Origin: Gyrodactylus bullatarudis
Taxonomy: Eukaryota > Platyhelminthes > Monogenea > Gyrodactylidea > Gyrodactylidae
Reading direction: 5' to 3'
DNA: 64,000 nucleotides
Assembly (NCBI GenBank): GCA_012064415.1
Contig: SSNU01000102.1
Coordinates: forward strand, 1 to 64,000
Shown: positions 51,162-61,994 of the stretch, piece after piece
Layout: every line of letters begins with the position of its first letter
Numbering within the stretch: the first letter of the stretch is position 1
Made by a program: the position numbers and the translations under genes
Notes under the pieces: model-generated
Told to the model about the DNA's origin: nothing
The model's database searches: none
Seen by the model: only the letters and a program-made list of their open reading frames with translations

Positions 51162-51600
51162 TTAGAATGTTCTCTTTCGCATAGTATCAATTCGAAGTAA
51201 AACTGCAAAACTTGATGGGGCGAATATTTTTAAAAAACGTAGTGTATTCACAAAAAAACATTTTTTATTAATAAGTCGCTTAACAGACGACTCTTCAATA
51301 GTAACATATAGGTTTTTGTTATTACATATGTTATTTGATTTAAGATCAAATTCATGTTTATCTAAGATAGTAAGACCTAAATTTTTATCAGCATTAAGAA
51401 TGATTTTGTCCATGTCTTTTAGATTCCTAATGATATGAATAAAATTGTTTATTTTCTTGAAAATTACAGATAATTTTAAATGTTTCAAAACTAAGTTCAT
51501 TTTTAAAATTAGAATCATCTATTTTATTCATGATGACATCTAAATTAAAGAAAATAATTTTACTAAAATTTGCATTTTGGTACCCTAATAAAATGTTTAA
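51162..51600 (-). pseudogene. PLE-B N-terminal region
   Basis: 118-codon frame; NLKDMDKIILNADKNLGLTI is the conserved A-D-K-N-L-G-L block upstream of the RT in Penelope-like proteins, followed by LDKHEFDLKSNNICNNKNLY. It meets a plus-strand PLE-B C-terminus at about 51605, so two fragments face away from each other. Confidence 0.7.
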
Positions 51601-51604
51601 TCAT

Positions 51605-52165
51605 TTATTCTCCTAAAAATATAAGTTAAATTGGTCAAACTAATAGGAATTTTAAAACAAGAGTTAATGAACATAAAAAATCTATAGCTAAAAATGATCT
51701 AAATTCTCATGTGTTCAGACATATTTTTAATAATAGTTCTCATAAAATGCACATTAAAGAGGTCGAAATTTTAGGTATTCGAAATACTATAGAGAAAGGT
51801 TAATTCATGAGGCTCTAGAAATTAGCACTAACGATACTTTTAATGGAAATGTTGGTGATGTGTGTATTGAGCAATGTTGGGTTCAGCTTTTCGGCAAAAG
51901 AAGGAAGCTTAACTGACTTGGGTGAAAAATATTTCTCTTCTATTTTTAATTTCTTATTCTATCATTGGTCAAAAAGCTTCATTATTTTTTATTAACTCTG
52001 ATTGACGAAATTTTAGGGTATGAGATCATGAAAATATATAAATGGTAAAGATTATTTGATGAATTTTTCCTACCCCTGAAGAAGCCTATCGCCGTCGAAA
52101 CGTTTGGAGTGACCATAATGGATGAGAATGCCTATATTGACTTAATTTTTAAGAAATCCCAATTA
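51605..52165 (+). mobile_element. PLE-B C-terminus and variant tail
   Basis: GQTNRNFKTRVNEHKKSIAK and HVFRHIFNNSSHKMHIKEVE, then the tail with CCCTGAAGAAGCCTATCGCC and CGTCGAAACGTTTGGAGTG. Subfamily of 12944-13150 and 43855-44010 (shared AAGGAAGCTTAACTGACTTG). Confidence 0.7.
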
Positions 52166-52525
52166 TAAAAGTTTCTTCAAGCCACAAGAAATTCGACTTA
52201 AAATCACATTTTTATGTACATATGATAAAGGTAAAGGCTCTGATTCATTGCTTAATAAATTAAATCACACATCGTTTCATAACTTATTTGTCCTAATTTC
52301 TCCTAAGTTTGGTTCTGATTGGTCAAAACTTCAGAATTATCTCTTATTCATTAAAATTTCAAGTAAGTAGTTTTATACGCATGTTTGTCAAGATAATAAT
52401 TTATTAGAGCTTATACCTGTACTATTGATTTTTTTTCATTGACTTTATTTTACGATCGATTTTCAAGGTTATAACTATTCTTAAAACTCACCATATTTTT
52501 TGTCATAATTTCAGTCTTGTTCTAG
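52166..52525. other. Intron upstream of module exon 11; no leader exon found
   Basis: I searched this stretch for a signal-peptide exon and found none. Confidence 0.35.
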
Positions 52526-52798
52526 AGATTTTATCAGGAGTAGATGGAAGAGGAAAATTAAACTTTGAAATTAGTTTTGATTCGGTCGAAGTTTTTGGAC
52601 GTAAAGCTAGATTTTATGATGGATTTAAACCAGTTTATGAAGCAAATTTCATCTCAGCTAACTGCTACAGATCTCTTTATTCAAATGATATACTTATACA
52701 GGATGTTACTTTTCAGGATATCTGGCAACATGACGGTAAAATTCAAATTTTATGGCCAGCGCTTTACGAAATTCACAGCGTTTTTCTATCAGCAGTGA
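52526..52798 (+). CDS. Module exon 11 (phase 1-1; alternative phase 2 start)
   Basis: Acceptor CTTGTTCTAG gives phase 1 and 273 bp (91 codons); the upstream TAATTTCAG (52514) gives phase 2 and 284 bp, and its sequence closely resembles the start of exon 1 (TCTTCGTTCTAG there, TCTTGTTCTAG here). Donor GTGAGT at 52799. Translation ILSGVDGRGKLNFEISFDSV, EVFGRKARFYDGFKPVYEAN, SNDILIQDVTFQDIW, KIQILWPALYEIHSVFLSAV. A second open frame overlaps (52565-52798) but lacks the module pattern. The likeness to exon 1 may mean that a new gene begins here. Confidence 0.5.
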
Positions 52799-52805
52799 GT
52801 GAGTT

Positions 52806-53183
52806 AATAGGTCAAAGCACTTGAATCGGAATCCGTATTATATACGAATTTGAAAGGACTTTATCTTTATATAATTTCCTCTCAACAATTTCAATTTCAT
52901 GTTTATTAATTTTTTTTTCTTCCGAATATTTTATACGAATTCTGTACACAAATAAATATAAGTTATTAGTTATTTGAAAAAAACTATTTAAAAAATTGTA
53001 TGTTTTTATATATATCTTTTCAAGAAATCGAATGTTAATCTTCAAGAACGATCTTGTCATATTTCTTAGGAATTTAAGATTGAGATTATGGGGTCTCTCT
53101 TATTTTCTGTACAAAAATATATTTGCCTTAAACAACAGTTAACAGGATATAAATTCAATTTTGAACTTCAAATTTAAAATATA
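52806..53183. other. No feature recognised
   Basis: Short AT-rich stretch between exon 11 and a pogo MITE. Confidence 0.35.
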
Positions 53184-54359
53184 CTGTTAATTACACAGAT
53201 GATGAAACGCTAGTTGAATATTTTTCATACCAGAATTATATTTATACCTCTCTGCCCTGACCTCGATGACTAATAGATATCGAGAATCTCAACAACCAAT
53301 CGAAATCGAGTTTTATCACTCTCACATCTTCTTTTCATTTTTTCCAAATCCTACTGAATTAGGTAACTAACAAATGTTGGATATTTTTGAATGATAGAAA
53401 TGTTTCGGGAAGTTTTTTTATTTCATTTCTTTGCTCTGGGGTGAGTTGTTTTTTCATCGTTAGAAGCGAAAATGTGATCAGATGTCTACATCGTTTTCTT
53501 ATGCTAGCTATAAGGGGGTCTCTGGCTAATTTGCGTTGCCATTTGATATTTCATGCTGTGTAACACAATGTGTGTGTGTATCACAAATTGTATACACAGT
53601 CAACAAATTTTCATCTATGGATCGGAGGGGTCTTGAAATAATATCTGTCAATCTCATGTCAAGACCCCTATCATCAGTATTATTACATTTCGAAATACAG
53701 GGGAAACATAACATTAATGATAGGTCTTTGGTTTCTCTGTGTAATAACGTTGGTGGAACTAAATGACTAATATCTATTCACTAGTGTGAATCAAGGGGTC
53801 TCCCTACATTATGGCATCTTTGGATTGAGTAATCGGTAAGAAAAAAATGGGGGTCTATAACTAGACTCAGATTAAAAAATGAATATTTTTCATTTGATAG
53901 CCGATCATTCAAACTATCATGGGATAATGTAGAAACGAAAACAGTAATCAATTGCTTTAAAAGTGTGAAATTTATCAATATTACAGAAGAAGTCGATGAT
54001 TTGAAAATTGAAGAAGAGATTAATCTCATCTATAATTTTCCAAAGTTTAAAAAAAAATATGGTCTTATGCGTCTGTTAGAAAGATCATCTATTTGGAAAA
54101 AAAAATTGAGAACAAAAAACTTAATGATGTTTTCACTTTCAATGAATAAATTTCTTTTATCATACATTTCTATCATTCAAAAAAATCCAACATTTGTTAG
54201 TTACCTAATTCAGTAGGATTTGGAAAAAATGAAGAGAAGATGTGAGAGTGATAAAACTCGATTTCGATTGGTTGTTGAGATTCTCGATATCTATTCATCA
54301 TCGAGGTCAGGGCAGAGAAAAATATTCAACTAGCGTTTCATCATCTGTGTAATTAACTG
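53184..54359. mobile_element. pogo/Tigger-like element, 1.18 kb, TIRs about 200 bp, TA flanks
   Basis: Ends CTGTTAATTACACAGATGAT and inverted CATCTGTGTAATTAACTG, flanked by TA (53182-53183, 54360-54361). Arms run to about 53400 and from about 54166. Right arm lacks about 25 bp near CTCTGCCC. The interior keeps a transposase C-terminus in the plus sense. Confidence 0.85.
53900..54216 (+). pseudogene. pogo/Tigger-like transposase C-terminus
   Basis: WDNVETKTVINCFKSVKF matches the AWEDVSEETIINCFNNTKF block of the 19-kb element. Then INITEEVDDLKIEEEINLIY and a tail in the TIR. Too short to be active. Confidence 0.7.
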
Positions 54360-54361
54360 TA

Positions 54362-54933
54362 GAAAGAAATGTCTACATAACCCAGCTGAATAAGATGTAT
54401 AAGGTGAAAAAATAGTTTCTTCTACTTGTATATTAATGAATAAGAATAATCCTCTATTTCGTGGCATACTCTTTAACTTGTACAGTTCGATAGCTGAATT
54501 TATAAATCAAAACTAAGTGCTATTAGATTATCAACTTTTGTGTAGAGGATAAGGGAGGAGAAAAAATTGAGGGCTTAAGAATTATACTTATTTTAATAGA
54601 AAAAGGATGCTCTCAACGTTTGAACAACTAACACATGGAATTAAAAATCATATCCATATACTTATTTCGATCCTTGAATCCCAATTTTCTCGCTAATTCT
54701 TTTTAGACCCACAAATCTGGTTTCAACTTGGTGATGGAATGACCTTCCGAAAAACCAAGATCGTATTTACATGATAGAGAATCTTAGACTTAAAAGCATC
54801 TGCATGTTTTCCCTGTTTGGATATGATGTTGGACTACACTGTTGTACTGAAAATATTATTATTTTATGTAAATAGTTGTACTTTTTAACTTTATAGTATC
54901 CGAAATTTTTTTGAGTGTTAGTATAGTAGTCTT
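54362..54933. other. No clear feature
   Basis: Near 54680-54780 a PLE-like HKSGFNLVMEXPSEKPRS reading on the plus strand hints at a decayed GIY-YIG tail (compare NHFINKLKPDLC), but it is too weak to call. Confidence 0.3.
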
Positions 54934-55299
54934 TGTATATGTTGGGTGAAATTTAGGAAGAAATGAAATTTAGGAAGACTTTCTAAATTTAACGTGAAAT
55001 TTGGGAAGAAATATTTCTACCCCTCTGCCCCATATACCATAATAGACCGAAATGTATATCTTATGTTCATATTAACCCTCCTCCATATTATCATATTATT
55101 TATCCCTCATTATTAATTTATTTATGAGTCATTTTAATCATTCATAAAACCTGCAAATTAAAAGATATTTCTGAAATTCTTTTTGCTGTCATACTCTAAA
55201 TAAATGGATCTTTTACATAGTGTAAAAAACATAATTTAGCTAAGCTATATTATTTTACTGTTGAAATTAATTGACGAGAAATCAAGCTTCGAAGTCAAA

Positions 55300-55560
55300 C
55301 TAACTTTTATTACAGCAATTTAAACTATTATGACATTTGGAATTACAAAGAAGATTAAGTTTAATACAGTTGCATTTCTTAGATGTACAACCAGTCCGAC
55401 AGTTACAACTCGTAAACCCTTGGCCACCAGATCTTGATAAAGCAATTGCAGCCGATCGTACACTAGTTGTCTCTGTGCTTGTTTCGCCATATAGCGAGCT
55501 TGTTTTGTGTACCAGCCGTTTAAAACTCCACATTGTGTATTAATTTTATACAGCCCATTT
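55300..55560 (-). pseudogene. Integrase C-terminus with Cys-rich motif
   Basis: In one frame CDTRNGLYKINTQCGVLNGW and YTKQARYMAKQAQRQLVYDR, equivalent to the YKIGT...YxRxQ part of KRBA2-like integrases. In the next frame SGGQGFTSCNCRTGCTSKKC and NCIKLNLLCNSKCHNSLNCC, a repeated C-x-C / CNS-x-CH pattern typical of the tail of that family, probably zinc-binding. A frameshift lies between. Confidence 0.75.
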
Positions 55561-55575
55561 CTTGTATCACATATG

Positions 55576-56136
55576 GTAACTGATTCAAAATGTACACTCT
55601 TACTAAATTGAGAAAAAAAAATTGGAAAAAATTTTTTTTGGAAAATTTTAGAGAAATTTTAAAATTCGAGATGGCGAGATTTTTTAATTTTTTTAAACTT
55701 TGAGTTGTGTATTTTTGTTGATTTCAAGGTCTGAGAGGAATAAAACGTTATTTTTCAAAGACAAAGAAAATATTTACTCTTATTCATTTTTTTGTAAAAA
55801 CCCGTCATTTTGAAATGATCTTGGATCACCCTATTTTAACATTTTCCAAGCAGTAAAAATGATCGAAAAATAGGAAGTGGACTTTTGCAAGTAAATAGTG
55901 TGTTTTTTCAAAAAAATGAATAAGAGTAAATATTTTCTTTGTCTAATAATGATCCTGAAAAATAACGTTTGATTTCACTCAGACCTTGAATCAAGAAAAA
56001 TTTTCAACTCAAAGTTTAAAATAATTAAAAAATCGCGCGACTTGAATTTTAGAATGTCTCTAAAATTTTCCAAAAAAAACTTTTTCCAAATTTTTTTTTC
56101 TCAATTCAGTAAAAGTGTACATTTTGAATCAGTTAC
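55576..56136. repeat. Foldback element, 561 bp, inside the Ginger-like element
   Basis: Arms of about 230 bp: GTAACTGATTCAAAATGTAC at 55576 with its complement ending at 56136, continuing through TTTACTCTTATTCATTTTTT. Non-coding. Confidence 0.75.
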
Positions 56137-56479
56137 GAAAAAAATTTTCAAAAATTTCAATACCTAGATGACAAAATGAGATTTTTTTAAAAATCATGAA
56201 TTCCCAAATTCATCGAGAATAGCTGTATATTGAAAAATTAACTGCATATTCTTGAAATGATTGAAAACTGAAACTAACTTAAATTCTTCGATTCGTTCGT
56301 AATCAGGTATTTCATCTTTAAATTCGTCTGTAAAATGACAATATTAAATATGATATATTTTTTAAATATCAGTGGTTCACTTGCCTTGATCCTCATCTAA
56401 AAAGTTTGAATCATTCATTTGATCTTCTGGTGTTAAAACTGAAAAGAAAGATTATTTTTACTAATAAGTTAACTTACCA

Positions 56480-56830
56480 GAGTTAGCCAAACTATAGTTT
56501 GATTGCTGACTGAAAACTGCTCTGTAAGGATTAGTATTGATTCCTCGGTGAAACCTTAGATTTTTAGCCATCTGAAAAAATGGCACTGCTTCTGTCCAAC
56601 TAGTGGAATTATTTTCAGACATCCATTTTCTGATCATGACCTAAATATCACGATTAGCTCTTTCGACTGAGCCTTGGCTTACCGTGAATGATTTTCAAAC
56701 CTGGAAATGCTTCAGCCAATCCATTGATTGTATCATTAATAAACTCTCGACCATTATCTGATTGAAGTAATTTCGCAAAGTTTAGTTAAATATCCGTTAT
56801 TGTTACTGAAATTTTCTGGGTGTAAGAGCA
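56480..56830 (-). pseudogene. Integrase catalytic core (rve) remnant
   Basis: Minus-strand reading gives LQSDNGREFINDTINGLAEA, FPGLKIIHGKP and, shifted, VSQGSVERANRDI. The S-D-N-G-x-E-F block holds the second catalytic Asp; QGSVERANRDI holds the third acidic residue. Fits retrovirus-type integrases of Ginger transposons. Frameshifted and inactive. Confidence 0.75.
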
Positions 56831-57772
56831 TTTGGATCTGCTGCTGATATTTTTCATCAGAAATAATCTTTGATTTGGAAGATTTTTCTGAAGTTATAAT
56901 CCTGTAGAAATTCTCGCGGTGAAGATCCGTCATGGTTTACTAGCAACTCTGGAGACTCAAGACTAAATACATTTAGGGAATGAATAATCAGTCAGCAAGA
57001 AATTTCGTTCTTAACTCTCATTGGTTGAGGAGAGATGTAATTTATTTCATTTTGGAAATCAAAATATAATACTTGAATCTTGAAAGTGTTTAGTCAACTT
57101 AAAACTCCCATCGAGTATGGGTCAGTATGTGGTAGTTTAAATGATAAACACATGTAAAACTCAAGTGTTTGTGATATTTGAACTACTGTTACAGAACAAG
57201 ACAAAATTTTCCACTTGAAATCGAATGAACTTTACTAAAATCAAAGGTGAAATATGTTTTTTACACTATGTAAAAGATCCATTTATTTAGAGTATGACAG
57301 CAAAAAGAATTTCAGAAATATCTTTTAATTTGCAGGTTTTATGAATGATTAAAATGACTCATAAATAAATTAATAATGAGGGATAAATAATATGATAATA
57401 TGGAGGAGGGTTAATATGAACATAAGATATACATTTCGGTCTATTATGGTATATGGGGCAGAGGGGTAGAAATATTTCTTCCCAAATTTCACGTTAAATT
57501 TAGAAAGTCTTCCTAAATTTCATTTCTTCCTAAATTTCACCCAACATATACAATTATAGGAGAATTCATTGTATTCTGGCATAAGGGAGAATAATGAATA
57601 TGGCTGAAACAAAGCAATTATTCATCAAACTATTCCGCTTTCTTTATTAATCATTAAAGTTCTCAATTGACTGTTTAAATTGAATCACTGAACATTGAAA
57701 AATTAATCCAAACTTCTGAATATTTCTTGAATTCAATAATTTCTACTCTTGATTTAATATATCTCTTAAAAG

Positions 57773-58017
57773 CTCCAAGAAGAGGAGAAGTTATTCTTAA
57801 TGACAGAAAAAAATGCACCTGCACTAGAATTGAAGCTGTTGAATATTCCAAAGATAAAATTGTTCTTAAGTCAAAGGATAAGACGAAAATTATATTATGC
57901 AATATTAGAAGTTGCCAGCAACTTAATTTTTCATTGATAATAAATTGTGCAGCTGGAGATTATTCGCTTAAAGCTGAAGATCATTTGCTAAGGAAATTGT
58001 CGGATACCTTTAAATAA
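57773..58017 (+). CDS. Module exon 12 (phase 1 start, terminal)
   Basis: Acceptor ATCTCTTAAAAG, stop TAA at 58015-58017, 81 codons. Translation PRRGEVILNDRKKCTCTRIE, AVEYSKDKIVLKSKDKTKII, LNFSLIINCAAGDYSL and the helix-like DHLLRKLSDTFK. No phase 1 donor precedes the stop, and AATAAA follows at 58036-58041, so this is the best candidate for the 3' end of the module gene. The frame is open for a further 15 codons upstream of the acceptor (from 57727), so the start is less certain. Confidence 0.5.
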
Positions 58018-58035
58018 AATGATAATTGATGCTCG

Positions 58036-58041
58036 AATAAA
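58036..58041 (+). promoter_or_regulatory. Candidate polyadenylation signal of the module gene
   Basis: AATAAA 19 bp after the stop of module exon 12. In AT-rich DNA the hexamer is common, so this is only suggestive. Confidence 0.35.
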
Positions 58042-58044
58042 AAA

Positions 58045-58560
58045 ATTGGAATTTCAAAATGATAATTTTATTTCTAAATACTAAAATTATTTTTTAAGAG
58101 ATAAATTATGCGAGATAATATTATTAGAGAACATAAATTGCCTTATTTCCTCAATGATACTTTAAGATTGCTAACTGGAAGCCATGCCTGTGTAAGAAAG
58201 AACAAGTGGTGGTGGGGTTGCACGATCTTGATCGGATAAAAAATTTGAAATTTCTAAAATCTCTAAAAATTCCTTTCTTTCTAAAATTGACGTCATCTCA
58301 AAATAATAGGTGGTCTCATAATATAAGAAGAATTATAGAATAAACAAAAACGGGGACACCATTCACTAGTGTGAATAAAGGGGACTGCTATAATTTTGAT
58401 ACCTCAACCCGAGAGTATAGTAAGGAGGTCTACTTACATTGTGAGACCTACAAGATATCTTTCAATTTCTTCATCGGTAAGAAAAAAACAGGGCTCTGTA
58501 TCTAGAGAAAGATGTAAAATGAATACTTTTCCTATTTTCATTTATAAGAGCTAATCATTC
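58045..58560. repeat. Old dispersed repeat shared with 53775-53930
   Basis: 58365-58560 and 53775-53930 share TTCACTAGTGTGAAT, AAGGGG, CATCGGTAAGAAAAAAA-type sequence and GATCATTCA. In the second place this lies inside the pogo element, so this is probably a fragment of a related copy. Confidence 0.5.
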
Positions 58561-58561
58561 A

Positions 58562-59515
58562 ATTGGTCAAACTGGTAGAAATTTTAAAACTAGAAAAAAA
58601 AACATAAAAAATGATAATAAATCACATGTTTTTCAACATGTTCTCAACAATAGTGGGCATAAAATCAATTTGAAGAGACTAAAATTCTTAGTGTACAAAA
58701 AATTTTTGAAAGAGGTTGATTCATGAAGCTCTTAAAATTGGCAGTAACGATACTTTTAATGGAAATGTTGGTGAAGTGAACATTGAGCAGTGTTGGATTC
58801 AGCTTTTTGGCAAAAGAAGGAAATTAATTTAAATCTGATGAATAATTTTGTCTATTGCTCTATTCTTCTGATTATCAATACCTTATTATCATAGGTCAAA
58901 CTCTTATATTATACTATTCTCTAATCTGATTGGACAAATGTCACGCTGTCACGCCGACAAGACAAAGAAAAATTTATCCCGCATTTTGCTGTATTTTTAC
59001 CCCAACTTCCCATATTGTCAACAAATAAAAATTTAACTAATATAACATAAAAACACTCAGTGATTAAGAATATTTAAAAATGAATTATGTAATATCAAAA
59101 CTCAGATCAAGAAAATGATCCAAAAAATACTCAACGCTGATTGGTCAGACAGTGATCAAACCCCAAATGTATAAATAGCCAGGAAGGAAGACATCGAACA
59201 TTCACTTTCATTCATAGCTACCATCATTACAACCAGTACCACACACGCAATAGTGCAATCACGCTTGTACACACGCACGCCGTCTTTCTGCTCTATTAAA
59301 TTTATCCTTGTACATACGCTTAACCTTCAGATCATGAAATACACACCTTCTCTCTAATCCACACCTGGCTGTTAAACATCAAAACACAAAGCTAATAGGG
59401 AAGAGATCATGAAAATATATAAATAGTATTTTGTGTTTGATGAAATTGCCGTAATGGCTGAGAATTCTTACATTGACTTAATTTTCAATAAATTTTATTA
59501 TAAAATTAATAATGA
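58562..59515 (+). mobile_element. PLE-B C-terminus and tail, split by a solo LTR
   Basis: IGQTGRNFKTRKK, HVFQHVLNNSGHKINLKRLK, then the WIQLFGKRRKLI end. The tail is continuous with the copy at 38640-39250 except for the LTR insertion at 58939-59386 and a deletion that removes the CTGAAGA-CGAAACG region (near 59450). Confidence 0.75.
58939..59386 (+). mobile_element. Solo LTR, 448 bp, with 4-bp target duplication
   Basis: Begins TGTCACGCTGTCACGCC and ends CATCAAAACA (TG...CA). CAAA flanks both sides (58935-58938, 59387-59390), and joining them restores the PLE-B tail seen at 39066-39080. A TATA box (TATAAATA, 59170) is followed by an AC-rich region as expected of an LTR promoter and leader. 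Probably a Ty3/Gypsy or related LTR; relation to the relic at 49130 cannot be tested here. Confidence 0.8.
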
Positions 59516-59742
59516 ATGACACGATATTATCGAGAATTATATGAGTTTTATAGAAAGAAGTGCTGTCATATGTATTTTTCATAAAATTTTCATTTACCTG
59601 CCCTATATCCATATTTTAATGGAAAGAAAATTTTATTAAAAATTCATCAGTTATGCTTTAATCTGCATGTTTTCCTGCTGATTATGCATAATTAGCAAAA
59701 ACCTGACGAATATGCATAATTTTATTCAAATTTATCAGGTTT

Positions 59743-60504
59743 TTGCCGATTATGCATAATCTGCAAGACATACCTTGACGAATATGAATAATAAGGAATT
59801 AAAGGGTGGATGGGCAATCGATCTATGCATATATGTATGAAAAATGTATTATAGTTTTAAATAATTGATAAATACAGATTTATCTCATTTCTTTCGATAA
59901 ATATTTATAATTAAATAACGTGTTTTCTTGAAATAATATTTTTACTTTCTTTAATTTGAATTGAATTATAAAAGTCTTCCCTCCCCCTCTTTGATTATTT
60001 ACATGATTTTTTTGGGTTGACGTATGAGTCATAAGTTATAACCTTCAGATAAGAACTGCCAACAGTGATAAATCACGAACTGGAGGGCAAGGCAGTTGTC
60101 AAAAGGGGTGCAACTTAAGAATTTGTAAATGTCATAAGAATTTAGTCTTTTTCGATTTAAAATATCACTCGATAATAGAATGTGAAAATAAAGAATATAG
60201 AAAACCCTTTATAGTTTTCTTTTTCATGAAAAAAAATGAAAGGGAAAGATTTGCTATAATAGTAATTCAATTCAAATTAAAGAAAGTAAATATAAATAGT
60301 GAATAAAATATTATTTCAAGAAAACACGTTATTTAATTATAAATATTTATCGAAAGAAATGATATAAATCTGTATTTATCAGTTATTTAAAACTATAATA
60401 CATTTTTCATACATATATGCATAGATCGATTGCCCATCCACCCTTTAATTCCTTATTATTCATATTCGTCAAGGTATGTCTTGCAGATTATGCATAATCG
60501 GCAA
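59743..60504. repeat. Foldback element, 762 bp
   Basis: Arms of about 230 bp (59743-59972, 60264-60504), starting TTGCCGATTATGCATAATCT and continuing through CGTGTTTTCTTGAAATAATA. Extra GATTATGCATAAT copies lie just outside the left arm. Non-coding. Confidence 0.8.
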
Positions 60505-60724
60505 ATTATCCAAATTCATCACAACATATATAAAATAAATTTCAGAAATCTGTTAAAATCTCAATCTAATTTAAAAAACATTAAACATATAGACTGAATT
60601 TTGGTGGATTTTTCATTCACAATACAGTTATATCTTTAAATTTAAAGATACTTCAGACATTAAATCTACTATAGTGGTCGACAAAAAAAGTACCCAGTCT
60701 AAATTCTTATTAACTTCTATATAT

Positions 60725-60890
60725 GAACTCTTAATAAAATAACCTATACATCATTCGATAGAGAAAAAAAGTTCTATCTGTGTATGAACTTGGTTTTATT
60801 TTTAATTCATTCATAGTCTTTTAAATTCCGCTTTACTAGTTTCCATTGAATTAGAAAACGAAAAATTAGTGAACGTCAGTAAGCCTTACG
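60725..60890. repeat. Dispersed repeat, inverted copy of 2540-2700
   Basis: Shares CATCATTCGATAGAGAAAAA, GTTCTATC, ATTCATTCATAG, TTTTAAATTCCGC and TAGTTTCCATTGAATT-type sequence with the minus strand of 2540-2700. Near 60676 AGTGGTCGACAAAAAAAGTA looks like a Tc1-type end. Confidence 0.6.
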
Positions 60891-61990
60891 CCCTCTTCGA
60901 GAATCAAAGATCAGAGCTAATTTACAATAATCTAACTAAAATTTCTAAGATTAAATAAAAAAATTTAATCAATAAAGCCACTGATTGTTCCAAAAAATAA
61001 GAGTAATTAAAAGTTCTCAAATCAAAAACACGAGTGGGTTATTTTTTTCTAGTTATAAATTTCTGATGTAAAATTTTACTCTGATCACGAATCTGGTATT
61101 AATTGTGAACTCTGATAATGGGCAAAAAAATTCTCAAAATTTCCAAAAATACTTGATAAACTTTTCCTATTCAATAAAATATTGAAAACATTAGAGTAAT
61201 AAATTGTATGCCATCTCAAAGTAGAATTATTATTTTATTGCTATTGGTTTCGTTCAACTATCACTAGAACTTCGTTAACAATTGCCTTGTAGGTACAACT
61301 ACAGAAAGGAAAAATTTAAAAGAGCTTTACAGTTTTTTCAACTTGGTTGCATATATCTGGATTCATCTTCTAATGAAACGAGATTCAGCTTTGTCTGAGG
61401 CATTTGATTTCATCTTGAAGCTTGCGACCTCGTAAAGTTCACTTTGTTATCTAAAAGACTTTGTTATTCAATATCTGATGAGTGAATTAAGTGACTACTA
61501 AGGAAGTTAAAGGAATGATCATCTTCGTCTTCTTTCATGACTTCAGTTCTGAGATGCATCTTATTTTAATTTGTTAACCAGCTAGATATAAAGGATTTAT
61601 AAGGTTTAATTTTAAAGTACAAAAATATAAATTTCAGATAATCTTTGAGCATTTTCATACGTTTTCATCAAATTTTAAGTCGTAATTCAATATTAATATA
61701 TAATATTGATAATCATATTGAATAATAGTTCTTAAAAAAATTATAAATTTGATATATTTAAGCTGTAAGCATGCATTTCCATTTTTAATAATTAAATAGA
61801 CTTGAAATTTCTTAATATCAACTAAAATTAACATTTTACGATGAATATTTAAAATTTCGGGATGCCTTACTCATTTACTTATGTCACTTACTATGCAGTG
61901 TAAAGGCTAGCAATATTTTCAATTTTATGACTGGTGATGACGATCATTTGTCGATATGATTCTCTTTCCGAACGATTTGGAAATTATCAA
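60891..61990. other. No feature recognised
   Basis: AT-rich, no long ORF, no clear repeats. Confidence 0.35.
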
Positions 61991-61994
61991 AAGA

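Larger units (their letters stand above)
54934..57552. mobile_element. Ginger-like (KRBA2-type integrase) DNA transposon, 2.6 kb
   Basis: TIRs of 300 bp (54934-55233, 57253-57552) start TGTATATGTTGGGTGAAATT; three GAAATTTAGGAAG-type repeats, one inverted, lie in the first 90 bp. The minus-strand interior has an integrase core relic and the Cys-rich C-terminus, with a foldback element (55576-56136) inserted. No 4-bp target duplication could be confirmed. Inactive. Confidence 0.8.

Noticed and set aside
51162..51518. Minus-strand ORF as an independent host gene
   Set aside because: The ADKNLGLTI block identifies it as the N-terminal part of a Penelope-like protein.
53526..53766. Overlapping short ORFs with a TGTGTGTGTATCAC run
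   Set aside because: Inside the pogo-like element and partly palindromic (AAGACCCCT with AGGGGTCTT); no coding signature.
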